Shown here: positions 21,103 to 27,593 of the stretch, in pieces
How positions within the stretch are numbered: position 1 is the first letter of the stretch
How the letters are laid out: each line of letters begins with the position of its first letter
IMG/VR virus record: IMGVR_UViG_3300044949_000415
Coordinates: 1 to 28,700 of that record
Direction: 5' to 3' (one strand)
Source of the DNA: a virus
Length of the DNA stretch: 28,700 bases
Made by a program: the position numbers and the translations under genes
Notes under the pieces: model-generated
What the model was told of the DNA's origin: nothing
The model's input: only the letters and a program-made list of their open reading frames with translations
Databases searched by the model: none

Positions 21103-21883
21103 CGGATGTGATAGTTGGGTTGGCAGTTAATGCCCATGAAGGCAGGCTGAGCGCTTGGCACGTGTCGCCGTAGCCCGGCCACTCCTTGGTGGCTTGGCAG
21201 TCGGCAATCACGCGCATGTCACGTTGCCGTAGCTCATCACCAGCAGCCATGGCCGCGGCGTCAAGCTCATAGACCGCAACCGCGTACGGCGCAGTTTTCT
21301 CAACGGCAATGAACACAAACCGCTCAGCACCGTGCAAGCCGGCTAGGTAGTGGCTCGCTTGCACATGGTAGCGGAAGGTAGCCACACTACGGGCAAAGCC
21401 GGCAGGGCTGGCGTCCGTGGTGGTCTTGAGGTCAATCACCGTGGCACCGGCGTACCAGTCAGGGCGGCACTTGCAGCGCAGCCCGGTGGAGGCGTCATCC
21501 CACCAGAAGGACTGCTCAGCCTTGCCATGGGCAAGCAGTGCTGCTGCTGCAGGATGCACGCGGACGCTGGCAGCCATGGATAGCGCCAATGCCATGTCGG
21601 ATTGCGTGACCGCTTCAATGCCATCAGCAGCCATGCGCTCTGCTTGCTCCTTGCCGGCCTTGGTATTGCGTGGACCGCAGACGCCATAGCGGCCCGCTAG
21701 CTCACTGGGCTCAAGCACTGCGCAATGCACCAGTGAGCCAAGCCGCATGGCAGCAGTCGGCTCGGGTGCGCTGCGCTTGGGGTCGAGGTAGCGGCTCCAG
21801 TAGTGGTAGGGCGACTTAGCCACTGCGTGCAGGTGACTGGCGCTGACGGCTGGGTCGGCGTGGTAGTCGGCATTGCTGGTCAT
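21092..21883 (-). CDS. RecE-like exonuclease (PD-(D/E)XK)
   Basis: 263 residues of the RecE/exodeoxyribonuclease VIII-like family. It opens YHADPAVSASHLHAVAKSPY, then RLGSLVHCAVLEP with His53; the catalytic core is KCRPDWYAGATVIDLKTT, with Asp142, Asp151 and Lys153 forming the D-(D)-x-K site, followed by RYHVQASHYLAGL. It would digest one strand of linear duplexes to load the Bet partner. Unlike E. coli RecE it consists only of the nuclease domain. ATG 21883 overlaps the preceding gene by 4 bases. Confidence 0.9.
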   Translation of the reverse strand: MTSNADYHADPAVSASHLHAVAKSPYHYWSRYLDPKRSAPEPTAAMRLGSLVHCAVLEPSELAGRYGVCGPRNTKAGKEQAERMAADGIEAVTQSDMALALSMAASVRVHPAAAALLAHGKAEQSFWWDDASTGLRCKCRPDWYAGATVIDLKTTTDASPAGFARSVATFRYHVQASHYLAGLHGAERFVFIAVEKTAPYAVAVYELDAAAMAAGDELRQRDMRVIADCQATKEWPGYGDTCQALSLPSWALTANPTITSDDF

Positions 21884-22080
21884 ACCGCTGCCCCACTACG
21901 CATCTGGCGGTGCATCCGGCTGGCGGTGCCGTAGGTGGCGACTAGCTCGGGGAACGCATCCAGCAGGCGGCGCTTGTTGCCGGGATCAGCCTTGAGGCCA
22001 GCAGCGGCTAGCGCTTGGAAGAATCCACCGCCGTGCTGGTAGGCGGTGGCAAATGTCCAGTAGATGTCTGCTTCTGTCAT
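21880..22080 (-). CDS. Small protein upstream of exonuclease
   Basis: 66 residues: an aromatic/Gly-rich beginning (DIYWTFATAYQHGGGFFQAL), then helix and a basic end (RLLDAFPELVATYGTASRMH). Soluble, no motif recognised. ATGA overlaps at both ends (with the 41-residue membrane gene and the exonuclease gene) show strict translational coupling, so it is likely a recombination-linked accessory. Confidence 0.65.
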   Translation of the reverse strand: MTEADIYWTFATAYQHGGGFFQALAAAGLKADPGNKRRLLDAFPELVATYGTASRMHRQMRSGAAV

Positions 22081-22202
22081 GGCTTGAGTTGCTCTTGGCA
22101 GGCGTGATGGCTATAGGCAGGCTGCTGGCGGCCGGTGTCATAGGCCATTGCCCAGACACCAAAGATGATTGCCAGCACGGCAAAGCGGTTCAGGTTGTTC
22201 AT
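22077..22202 (-). CDS. 41-residue membrane-anchored micro-protein
   Basis: ATG 22202 to TGA 22077-22079, with ATGA overlaps on both sides. It has one hydrophobic N-terminal segment (RFAVLAIIFGVWAMAY, about 6-21) and a short His/Cys-containing tail (AYSHHACQEQLKP). It follows a membrane-HTH protein in the same operon, so two small membrane proteins are made next to each other. No family recognised; an uncleaved signal anchor is the simplest view. Confidence 0.6.
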   Translation of the reverse strand: MNNLNRFAVLAIIFGVWAMAYDTGRQQPAYSHHACQEQLKP

Positions 22203-22393
22203 GCCATCAGCGCCTTACGGACGCGATAGGTGGACAGGTTGAGGCGATCGGCAATGCGCTTCTGGCTCAGGCCAGTGCGGCGCAGTACGCGGATGCGGCG
22301 GTCGTCTGAGGCGGTGAGCCAGTCGATCACGGCGACTACTACCAGCAGCGGCAGCAGCAGCTTCCAGATAACTAGCAGTGCGGTTGTAAGCAT
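22199..22393 (-). CDS. Membrane-anchored helix-turn-helix protein
   Basis: 64 residues in two parts: an N-terminal membrane helix (LLVIWKLLLPLLVVVAVIDW, about 6-25) and a C-terminal HTH (RRTGLSQKRIADRLNLSTYR, about 38-57, then VRKALMA). The HTH reads like a Trp-repressor/helix family unit that recognises DNA in many small regulators. The combination would tether a DNA-binding domain, and so perhaps phage DNA, to the membrane. No cofactor domain. The next gene (41 residues, also membrane) overlaps by ATGA. Confidence 0.7.
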   Translation of the reverse strand: MLTTALLVIWKLLLPLLVVVAVIDWLTASDDRRIRVLRRTGLSQKRIADRLNLSTYRVRKALMA

Positions 22394-22416
22394 GGTTGGG
22401 GTCGCAATGTGTGGTG

Positions 22417-22439
22417 GCCGGATTGGGAGCGGCTCCGGC
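22417..22439 (-). repeat. Inverted repeat between small genes
   Basis: GCCGGA (22417-22422) and TCCGGC (22434-22439) frame an 11-base loop in the 61-base gap between the 57-residue gene and the membrane-HTH gene. The gap is GC-rich, so chance pairing is possible and no T-run follows on the minus strand. Confidence 0.25.
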
Positions 22440-22454
22440 GGGCCGCGTGGGGGG

Positions 22455-22628
22455 TTAGCTTGCTAGGCGCTTGGCGCGAGCCGCCATTGCGCCAGCCATG
22501 ATGTATGTGTCGTATTCGCGCTGATAGCGGTGGTAATCGACCATGCTTGGCCACCGCAGTGAAGTGCCAAATTGCTCTTTGCGAAGCCGGGCGCAGCGGA
22601 GAATGTTGTGCCAGTCAGAAGCGTTCAT
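22455..22628 (-). CDS. 57-residue protein at the head of the early operon
   Basis: ATG 22628 is preferred over an in-frame ATG at 22700, because the latter would put the start upstream of the promoter candidate at 22673-22700. The protein is basic and aromatic (SDWHNILRCARLRKEQFGTS, then RWPSMVDYHRYQREYDTYIM, ending AGAMAARAKRLAS), probably helical. No family recognised. First gene of the minus-strand operon leading to exonuclease, Bet, SSB and the sigma factor. Confidence 0.55.
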   Translation of the reverse strand: MNASDWHNILRCARLRKEQFGTSLRWPSMVDYHRYQREYDTYIMAGAMAARAKRLAS

Positions 22629-22672
22629 GGTTCTCGGGGTGGGGTGCAGGACTGGTTGCCTGCTGTCCCCAT

Positions 22673-22700
22673 ATCCTACACCATCTGCCGCCGTGATCAA
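22673..22700 (-). promoter_or_regulatory. Candidate sigma-70 promoter for the early operon
   Basis: On the minus strand TTGATC (22700-22695) and TAGGAT (22678-22673) are spaced by 16 bases, each matching 4 of 6 consensus bases. It lies 44 bases upstream of ATG 22628. The -35 hexamer overlaps the direct repeat at 22691-22709, which supports regulation there. Confidence 0.4.
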
Positions 22701-22709
22701 CCGTGATCA
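22691..22709. promoter_or_regulatory. Tandem 9-bp repeats, operator candidate
   Basis: CCGTGATCA occurs at 22691-22699 and 22701-22709, exactly 10 bp apart (one helical turn). Each copy contains the palindrome TGATCA. The first overlaps the candidate -35 element; the second covers the stop codon of the RlpA-like gene. Same-face, one-turn spacing is typical of cooperative repressor or activator sites. Confidence 0.45.
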
Positions 22710-23021
22710 GTAACGGATCGACACAGTTGCTGTGCCATCTAGCGGCACGCCCAGTCGGTAGGCGGCGCCGGCGCTGAGATCCAGCGATCCGCAGTCGCAG
22801 CGGTCAGTGACTGGCACGGTGAGCAGTCGCCCGCGGTGCTGCACGGTGACGCGCGTGCCGCATGGCAGCCATGGATGGGCGGCTGACACGTCCCAGTGGC
22901 GGTAGGTGCCGCCGCAATACGTGGTGCGCCCGTGATACCAGCCGTCGTAGACGGTGGCAGTCACCTGCCGTGCTTGAGCAGGCGACAGCAGCAGGATTGC
23001 TGCAGTGATCAGTGCACGCAT
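22707..23021 (-). CDS. Secreted RlpA-like double-psi beta-barrel protein
   Basis: 104 residues. Signal peptide MRALITAAILLLSPAQA followed by the barrel: ATVYDGWYHGRTTYCGGTYR, HPWLPCGTRVTVQHRG, then LLTVPVTDRCDCGSLDLSAG and AAYRLGVPLDGTATVSI. The motifs LPCGTRV, V.DRC and DLS..A...LG are the RlpA/DPBB pattern; the conserved Asp is in TDRC. RlpA-type domains bind or cleave peptidoglycan (lytic transglycosylase) and four Cys here could form disulfides after export. Such a protein in an early region, far from the lysis genes, suggests envelope modification, for example against superinfection. Confidence 0.8.
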   Translation of the reverse strand: MRALITAAILLLSPAQARQVTATVYDGWYHGRTTYCGGTYRHWDVSAAHPWLPCGTRVTVQHRGRLLTVPVTDRCDCGSLDLSAGAAYRLGVPLDGTATVSIRY

Positions 23022-23132
23022 GATGCTTGAGGTGATTGGGTGGAGTGATAGCGGCCTCCGATACGGTTACAGCTGCAGCCACCGCGACTGCAGCACCGCG
23101 CGCGTCCTTACGGATAGCGCCGACCGCTGGGC

Positions 23133-23156
23133 AATAAAAAAGGCCCCGTAGGGCCT
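23133..23156 (-). terminator. Intrinsic terminator of the 64-residue gene
   Basis: On the minus strand AGGCCC (23156-23151), loop TACG, GGGCCT (23146-23141), then a T-run (TTTTTT-ATT from 23141 down). This is a classical rho-independent terminator, 6 bases beyond the stop codon of the gene at 23162-23356. Confidence 0.85.
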
Positions 23157-23161
23157 AACGC

Positions 23162-23356
23162 TCAGTCTTCGAGATCGCTTTCCAGATCCATGCAGGCAGA
23201 GATGAGGGCGTCGAGCAGCTCGTTGTCGCAGAGCTTGTCCCACTGGGCATCAGTGGTGCCTTCACGCAGTGCCTGCAGGGCAGCCACAACTGATTCGGCG
23301 GAGCCGATCACTGTGGCCATTTGGCCAAGCGCTTCGATGGCGGTGCGGGTATTCAT
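23162..23356 (-). CDS. 64-residue acidic protein in its own transcription unit
   Basis: ATG 23356 chosen because the in-frame upstream extension (to 23440) would cross the promoter at 23400-23427. The protein is helical with an acidic tail (IEALGQMATVIGSAESVVAA, LQALREGTTDAQWDKL, ELLDALISACMDLESDLED). It has no signal peptide, membrane segment or recognised motif. It has a dedicated strong promoter and a terminator, unlike its neighbours, so its level must be controlled separately. A small anti-host factor, an inhibitor or a DNA mimic are possibilities consistent with the acidic C-terminus. Confidence 0.7.
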   Translation of the reverse strand: MNTRTAIEALGQMATVIGSAESVVAALQALREGTTDAQWDKLCDNELLDALISACMDLESDLED

Positions 23357-23377
23357 TTTTCTAGGTGCGGTGGATGC

Positions 23378-23391
23378 CGGGATCGCTCCCG
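23378..23391 (-). promoter_or_regulatory. 5' leader hairpin of the 64-residue gene
   Basis: CGGGA (23378-23382) and TCCCG (23387-23391) around TCGC form a 5-bp stem 9 bases downstream of the -10 box on the transcribed side. It may be an operator or mRNA leader element. Confidence 0.3.
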
Positions 23392-23399
23392 ACTCCTTC

Positions 23400-23427
23400 A
23401 GTATAGGCCATGCACCGCCCTGGTCAA
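23400..23427 (-). promoter_or_regulatory. Strong sigma-70 promoter
   Basis: Minus strand: TTGACC (23427-23422), 16-base spacer, TATACT (23405-23400). Both boxes match 5 of 6 consensus bases. It overlaps the last codons of the VRR-NUC gene and reads into the 64-residue gene. Confidence 0.75.
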
Positions 23428-23777
23428 CCCTGTGCAACATCTCTTAACAATGTCTCCGCATCGCTGACCGAGCGCGCCACGCCGGCAATGCCACCAGCCG
23501 CCTGGACCGCATCCAACCACTGCTGCTGCTCAGGGCGCAGCCTGCCGGTCGCGGTCTTCACCTCTATGGATAGGAATACTGCCACGGTGCTGCCGACCAT
23601 ATCCTCAGTCACCGTGACGCGCTTCCAGCCGATCAGGTCAGCGCTGCCCTTGCACAGACCGAACTGCACCGGGCGGCCGTTGGCGTCCTTGAGCGTGCCG
23701 GTGTTATTGCGGAACAAGCGCGTGTCACCGTTGCTGCAGGCGATGCGGATGTGTTGCTGGATTTGCTGCTCGGTCAC
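23424..23777 (-). CDS. VRR-NUC nuclease
   Basis: 117 residues of the VRR-NUC family of PD-(D/E)XK nucleases. The core is FGLCKGSADLIGWKRVTV with Asp47, then FLSIEVKTATGRLRPEQQQW with Glu72 and Lys74, and the family's final AVQAAGGIAGVARS. Stand-alone phage versions are encoded next to replication helicases and are thought to process branched or displaced DNA. Here the start abuts the stop of the SF2 helicase gene (adjacent bases), so nuclease and helicase are made together. Confidence 0.9.
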   Translation of the reverse strand: MTEQQIQQHIRIACSNGDTRLFRNNTGTLKDANGRPVQFGLCKGSADLIGWKRVTVTEDMVGSTVAVFLSIEVKTATGRLRPEQQQWLDAVQAAGGIAGVARSVSDAETLLRDVAQG

Positions 23778-25133
23778 TCATCCGCCATAACGCTTCGCCA
23801 GTCTGGCCTGATAGACCCTCTCGGCCCATCCGCGCTTGTAGCCGCGTTGCTGCGCTAGCTGGCGTAGGGCTTCTAGGTCGCGAGCTGAGGACTGCTCGCG
23901 CCGCTTAGCCACTGCCATCTCCACCAACTCACCATCCACCTGTTGCAACTCGCGGCGTTCCTGTGGCGCAAACACATGGCCGCACTCGCGGCACACCTGC
24001 GCAGCACTGGCGCTGGTGGCAAAGCACTGCGGGCACACCTTGACCGATGGCGCCGCCTCGCGGTCGCGCTTGCGGATGCCATCCAGCGACCACTCCCGCG
24101 GCTCCAGATGGTGACCAAGCCGCAGAGTGTTGCCGACATGGTCGAGCACTACGGCGCGCTTGCCGGGTTGCGGCCGCAGGGAGCGACCGATCATCTGCAG
24201 ATGCAGCGCCACTGATGCCGTAGGCCGCAGCAGGATGCAGCCGCCGACGCTTGGCACGTCAACGCCTTCACCGATCAATGCGCAGGATGTCAGCACTTTG
24301 AGCTTGCCGGTGCCCAAGTCCTGCAGCAACTGCCGACGCTGCCCAGCATCCATGCTGCCGTCGATACTGGCCGCGGCGATGCCTGCTGACTGGAATAACG
24401 CAGCCACTGCCTCCGCGTGCGCCACGGAGCAGCAAAACGCAATCGCGGTCTGGCCTGGCAGGTGTTTGCGGTAGTGACCAAGGCAGTCGCCCATGATCGT
24501 GCCAACGCGTTGCTCAGCCTCCTTAGTGTCAAAGTCACCCATCCGTTTGCGCAACCCGGTGGAGTCAAAACCCGGCGGCGCCAGCACCTTGGCAGCGGCG
24601 AGGAATCCGGCATCTGTGAGCTGCTGCGCTGTTGGTCCTTGCACCATGGATTGGTAGTGCTCGCCTAGGCCTCGGCCATCCGAGCGGATCGGTGTTGCCG
24701 TCACACCCAGCAACTTGGCGGCTGCAAAGTGCTGAACCGTCTTGGCCCACGTGCCAGCCGTGGTGTGGTGCGCCTCATCGACCACTAGAAGCTGGAAGAA
24801 ATCACGCGGCAGCAGATGCAACCGGCGGGCAACGGTTTGTACGCTGGCGATCTGCACGGCATGGCTGAGATCCATGCTGCGGCCAGCACTGATGCGGCCA
24901 TGCGCTACGCCCATACTGCGCAAGCTGCGGCTTGCTTGGTCAAGCAGTTCAGCCCTGTGAACAAGGATTAAAACCCTGTTTCCCTTAATGCTTGCTTGTT
25001 GAGCGATGTAGCTGAAAATGTAAGTCTTACCGCCACCAGTGCTGAGCACGGCAAGAACCGATTTGCGGCCTAACTGATACTGGCCGCGTATTTCATTAAC
25101 TAACTGCTGTTGATAAGGGCGAAGTTGTATCAC
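23778..25133 (-). CDS. SF2 (DEAD/DEAH) helicase with zinc ribbon
   Basis: 451 residues. Helicase motifs in order: Walker A STGGGKT (31-37), VHRAELL (Ia), DEAH (119-122), VTATPIR (144-150), LTSCALIGEGVD (V) and QMIGRSLRP (VI, 313-321). A zinc ribbon follows (Cys367, Cys370, Cys381, Cys384 in CPQC and CREC), then a basic helical tail. The enzyme uses ATP to move on DNA, as expected of phage replication or recombination helicases. It overlaps the helicase-methyltransferase gene by 4 bases and is followed by the nuclease. Confidence 0.93.
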   Translation of the reverse strand: MIQLRPYQQQLVNEIRGQYQLGRKSVLAVLSTGGGKTYIFSYIAQQASIKGNRVLILVHRAELLDQASRSLRSMGVAHGRISAGRSMDLSHAVQIASVQTVARRLHLLPRDFFQLLVVDEAHHTTAGTWAKTVQHFAAAKLLGVTATPIRSDGRGLGEHYQSMVQGPTAQQLTDAGFLAAAKVLAPPGFDSTGLRKRMGDFDTKEAEQRVGTIMGDCLGHYRKHLPGQTAIAFCCSVAHAEAVAALFQSAGIAAASIDGSMDAGQRRQLLQDLGTGKLKVLTSCALIGEGVDVPSVGGCILLRPTASVALHLQMIGRSLRPQPGKRAVVLDHVGNTLRLGHHLEPREWSLDGIRKRDREAAPSVKVCPQCFATSASAAQVCRECGHVFAPQERRELQQVDGELVEMAVAKRREQSSARDLEALRQLAQQRGYKRGWAERVYQARLAKRYGG

Positions 25134-27388
25134 ACCAGCTCCCCCTGACGATTGCTGGCCACCTCAGTCAGGTTCTTGACCGCGCAGTTGAAATACGAAG
25201 GCTTCAGCTCAAACCCGACAAACTGGCGCCCGGCTTGGATGCTGCAGTAGCCCTCGCTGCCGATGCCGGCGAACGGCGACAGCACCACGTCGCCAGGGTT
25301 GCTCCATAGCTGCAGGCCGCGGCGGATCACCTCCAGTTGCAGCGGGCAGATGTGACGCTCATCCTCATTGGCGCGTGCGCTGCGATATTGCAGCGTGTCT
25401 GATGGATTGATATCCATCCATACGGGGCTGGCGTAGCGCTGCCAGATATTGATCGAGTCCTTGATTGGGTCGCCGCTTTTGGCTGGTGGGTTCTCACCAG
25501 CAAACTCCGTGAACGGGCCGGCCACCGGCTCTGGGTTGTCGCCCAGCTTGCGCACGGTCACGAGGTAGTCAGGGATGCCTTGGCGGCTGAGCGCTGAATC
25601 CTTGCGCACTTGCTTGTGCAGCAGACCGATCGCCTTTGTGCGCTGCATGGCGGTGACGGGATCCTTCCAGATGCACACCTCGCTATGAAACACAAAACCA
25701 GCAGCCTGGAAGATGCGCAGCATGTCACCGCGGAAGTCCTTCACACCGATGAAGCCATCGCGTTCTTTGCTGCTGGGCAGATTCATGCAATGGAAGCTGA
25801 TCAGCCTGCCAGGCATCATCACGCGGTGCAGCTCACTGGCAAGGAATCCAAAGTGATCGAAGAACTCCTGCTCAGTGCGGCTGTTGCCCATGTCACGGTC
25901 GCTGTTGGAGTAGGTGTAGAGCGACGCAAACGGTGGGCTGAAGATGCTGTAGTGGATGGAGTTGCTATCGAGCTGCTTAATGCTTTCCACGCAGTCGCCC
26001 ATATACATGTCCCATCCATCACCGGACTTGTGCTCAGTGATGTGCGGCGCCACTTGACGTTGGATCTTTTTGAGTTGTTCCATGGTTTGTTGCTTCATGA
26101 TTTCAACCATTGATTGAGCCATCTGGATGCTGTCCGCTTCCTTGCGGCGGATGTTGTCGATCACGCGGCCTTCTGCCACGTCGTAGATGATGTGAGCATT
26201 GACGGGTTGCTGTTGGCCGAAGCGCCAGCAGCGGCGGATGGCTTGATAGAACGCCTCGTAGCTGTGTGACAGACCAACAAATGCGACGTTGTGGCAGCCC
26301 TGGAAGTTCAAGCCAAAGCCAAAGATGCTGGGCTTGCTGACCAGCACGCGGATCTTGCCGTCTTGGAAGTCGATGGCGGCTTGCCGCTTGTGGTCATCGG
26401 AGTCTGAGCCCGACACCTCGACAGCGCCATCAATGGCAGCGGTGAGCGCCTTGCTCTCGTCGTTGAGATCACACCACACCAACCACTGCTCAGTGTTGCT
26501 GTTGGCCAAGGCGGCAGCGGCTGCAACGCGGAGGGCGAGCGATGCCTTGCGCACCTTGCGTTGGTCGTTAAGCGTGCGGGCCTCCATGGCAAACAGCGCC
26601 ATCTGGCCGTCGTCACCTGCAGTTGCCTCGCGTGGCGTCTCAACCGTGCAGTCTTGGATCTGCAGCGCCGGCAGGATGAAGCTGCCATCGTCGTAGCCAA
26701 GGTCTGACGGCTTGCGGATGGTCACCGCCCAGCTGCAGACCCACTCCCAGAACTTGTCCCGCGCGTGACCCTTGAGCCGCCACTTAGCAGTGTCGCCGCC
26801 GTCATGCACAAAGAACATGGCCAGCATCTCGGTGCGGGTCATCACACCGATGAACTCGGCATGGTTGCCCAGCTCCATGTGGTCGTTCGGCGCTGGCGTG
26901 GCGGAGCAGGCCAGCCGGTGTGGAGTGAGGCTGAACGACTCGATGATCTGATTGCGGATCTTGCCGGTGTATGCCTTGAGGATGCTGCTCTCATCGAGCA
27001 CCACGCCATCGAAGGCGGCTGGATCGAAGTGGCTCAGCTTCTCGTAGTTGGTGATCGTGATGCCGGGCTTGACCTCAGCTTGCGTGGCAGCGAACGAACA
27101 TGGGATGCCGAACTTGTTGCCCTCGCGCACGGTTTGATGTGCAACGGCGAGCGGTGCCAGCACCAGCACGTTGCCTTTGGTGTGCCGGCAGACCTGTGAT
27201 GCCCACTCAAGCTGCATGGCGGTTTTGCCCATGCCGCAGTCGGCCCAGATGCAGAACTTGCCAACGCGGCAAGCCATGGTCACGATGTCCCGCTGAAACG
27301 GGAACAGCGGCGCGGTGAACTGCTGCGGGTCAAAGCCGGCAACAGGTGCTGCAGTGGATTTGGAAGCTAGGAAGTCTTGGTAGGTCAT
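25130..27388 (-). CDS. Helicase - DNA methyltransferase fusion
   Basis: 752 residues with two enzymes in one chain. Residues about 25-420 are a SNF2/SF2-type helicase: Walker A CGMGKT (51-56), motif Ia APLAVAHQT, LDESS (131-135), CSATP (161-165) and AIRRCWRFGQ (383-391). A charged helical linker (about 420-455) leads to a methyltransferase (about 456-752) of the beta order: motif IV FSPPF (483-487) precedes the AdoMet motif I SPFAGIGSEG (704-713) followed by FVGFELKPSYF. SPPF points to N4-cytosine or N6-adenine methylation. No nuclease domain is in the chain. Likely role: methylation linked to DNA translocation, protecting or marking phage DNA. First gene of a divergently controlled operon. 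Confidence 0.92.
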   Translation of the reverse strand: MTYQDFLASKSTAAPVAGFDPQQFTAPLFPFQRDIVTMACRVGKFCIWADCGMGKTAMQLEWASQVCRHTKGNVLVLAPLAVAHQTVREGNKFGIPCSFAATQAEVKPGITITNYEKLSHFDPAAFDGVVLDESSILKAYTGKIRNQIIESFSLTPHRLACSATPAPNDHMELGNHAEFIGVMTRTEMLAMFFVHDGGDTAKWRLKGHARDKFWEWVCSWAVTIRKPSDLGYDDGSFILPALQIQDCTVETPREATAGDDGQMALFAMEARTLNDQRKVRKASLALRVAAAAALANSNTEQWLVWCDLNDESKALTAAIDGAVEVSGSDSDDHKRQAAIDFQDGKIRVLVSKPSIFGFGLNFQGCHNVAFVGLSHSYEAFYQAIRRCWRFGQQQPVNAHIIYDVAEGRVIDNIRRKEADSIQMAQSMVEIMKQQTMEQLKKIQRQVAPHITEHKSGDGWDMYMGDCVESIKQLDSNSIHYSIFSPPFASLYTYSNSDRDMGNSRTEQEFFDHFGFLASELHRVMMPGRLISFHCMNLPSSKERDGFIGVKDFRGDMLRIFQAAGFVFHSEVCIWKDPVTAMQRTKAIGLLHKQVRKDSALSRQGIPDYLVTVRKLGDNPEPVAGPFTEFAGENPPAKSGDPIKDSINIWQRYASPVWMDINPSDTLQYRSARANEDERHICPLQLEVIRRGLQLWSNPGDVVLSPFAGIGSEGYCSIQAGRQFVGFELKPSYFNCAVKNLTEVASNRQGELV

Positions 27389-27404
27389 GGCAGTGTGCAG
27401 CCAC

Positions 27405-27438
27405 TTGCAAGCGTAGCAGTCACGGATACACTAGGCAA
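27405..27438. promoter_or_regulatory. Overlapping divergent promoter candidates
   Basis: In the 67-base gap between divergent genes the plus strand has TTGCAA (27405-27410), 16 bases, TACACT (27427-27432). The minus strand has TTGCCT (27438-27433), 17 bases, TACGCT (27415-27410). The two overlap almost completely, so they would exclude each other. A direct repeat GCAAGC (27407-27412 and 27435-27440) flanks both and could be an operator. Box matches are modest. Confidence 0.4.
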
Positions 27439-27455
27439 GCATTCCGCCAGAGCCC

Positions 27456-27593
27456 GTGCGACTGACCCATCCAACCCATATACGCCTGACTCCAGACCTA
27501 TTGCGGCAACTGGATTCCTGGCGTGGTGATCGCATGAACCGCGCCACCGCCATCCGACTGCTGCTGGAGCAGGCGCTTAAGGAGTTCAAGTGA
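27456..27593 (+). CDS. Ribbon-helix-helix regulator
   Basis: 45 residues from GTG 27456 to TGA 27591-27593. HIRLTPDLLRQLDSWRGDRM then NRATAIRLLLEQALKEFK is a complete Arc/CopG-type unit: a beta-strand with alternating residues (HIRLT), helix A (PDLLRQLDSWRG) and helix B (RATAIRLLLEQAL). As a dimer it would insert the strands into the major groove. Its position at the divergent control region suggests it regulates that region and itself. The stop overlaps the primase GTG start (GTGA). Confidence 0.78.
   Translation: MRLTHPTHIRLTPDLLRQLDSWRGDRMNRATAIRLLLEQALKEFK

Noticed and set aside
20434-21111. 225-codon open frame on the plus strand
   Set aside because: It lies wholly antisense to the clearly recognisable Bet/RecT gene and shows no domain; explained by the GC-rich codon pattern of the opposite strand.
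23072-23094. GCTGCAG/CTGCAGC inverted repeat
   Set aside because: Built from CTGCAG palindromes in GC-rich DNA, with no promoter or gene boundary precisely at it; likely chance.
25610-26113. 167-codon plus-strand open frame
   Set aside because: Antisense to the methyltransferase part of the fusion gene, whose motifs are intact; no recognisable protein features.
26765-27199. 144-codon plus-strand open frame
   Set aside because: Antisense to the helicase half of the fusion gene, no start signal and no domain.
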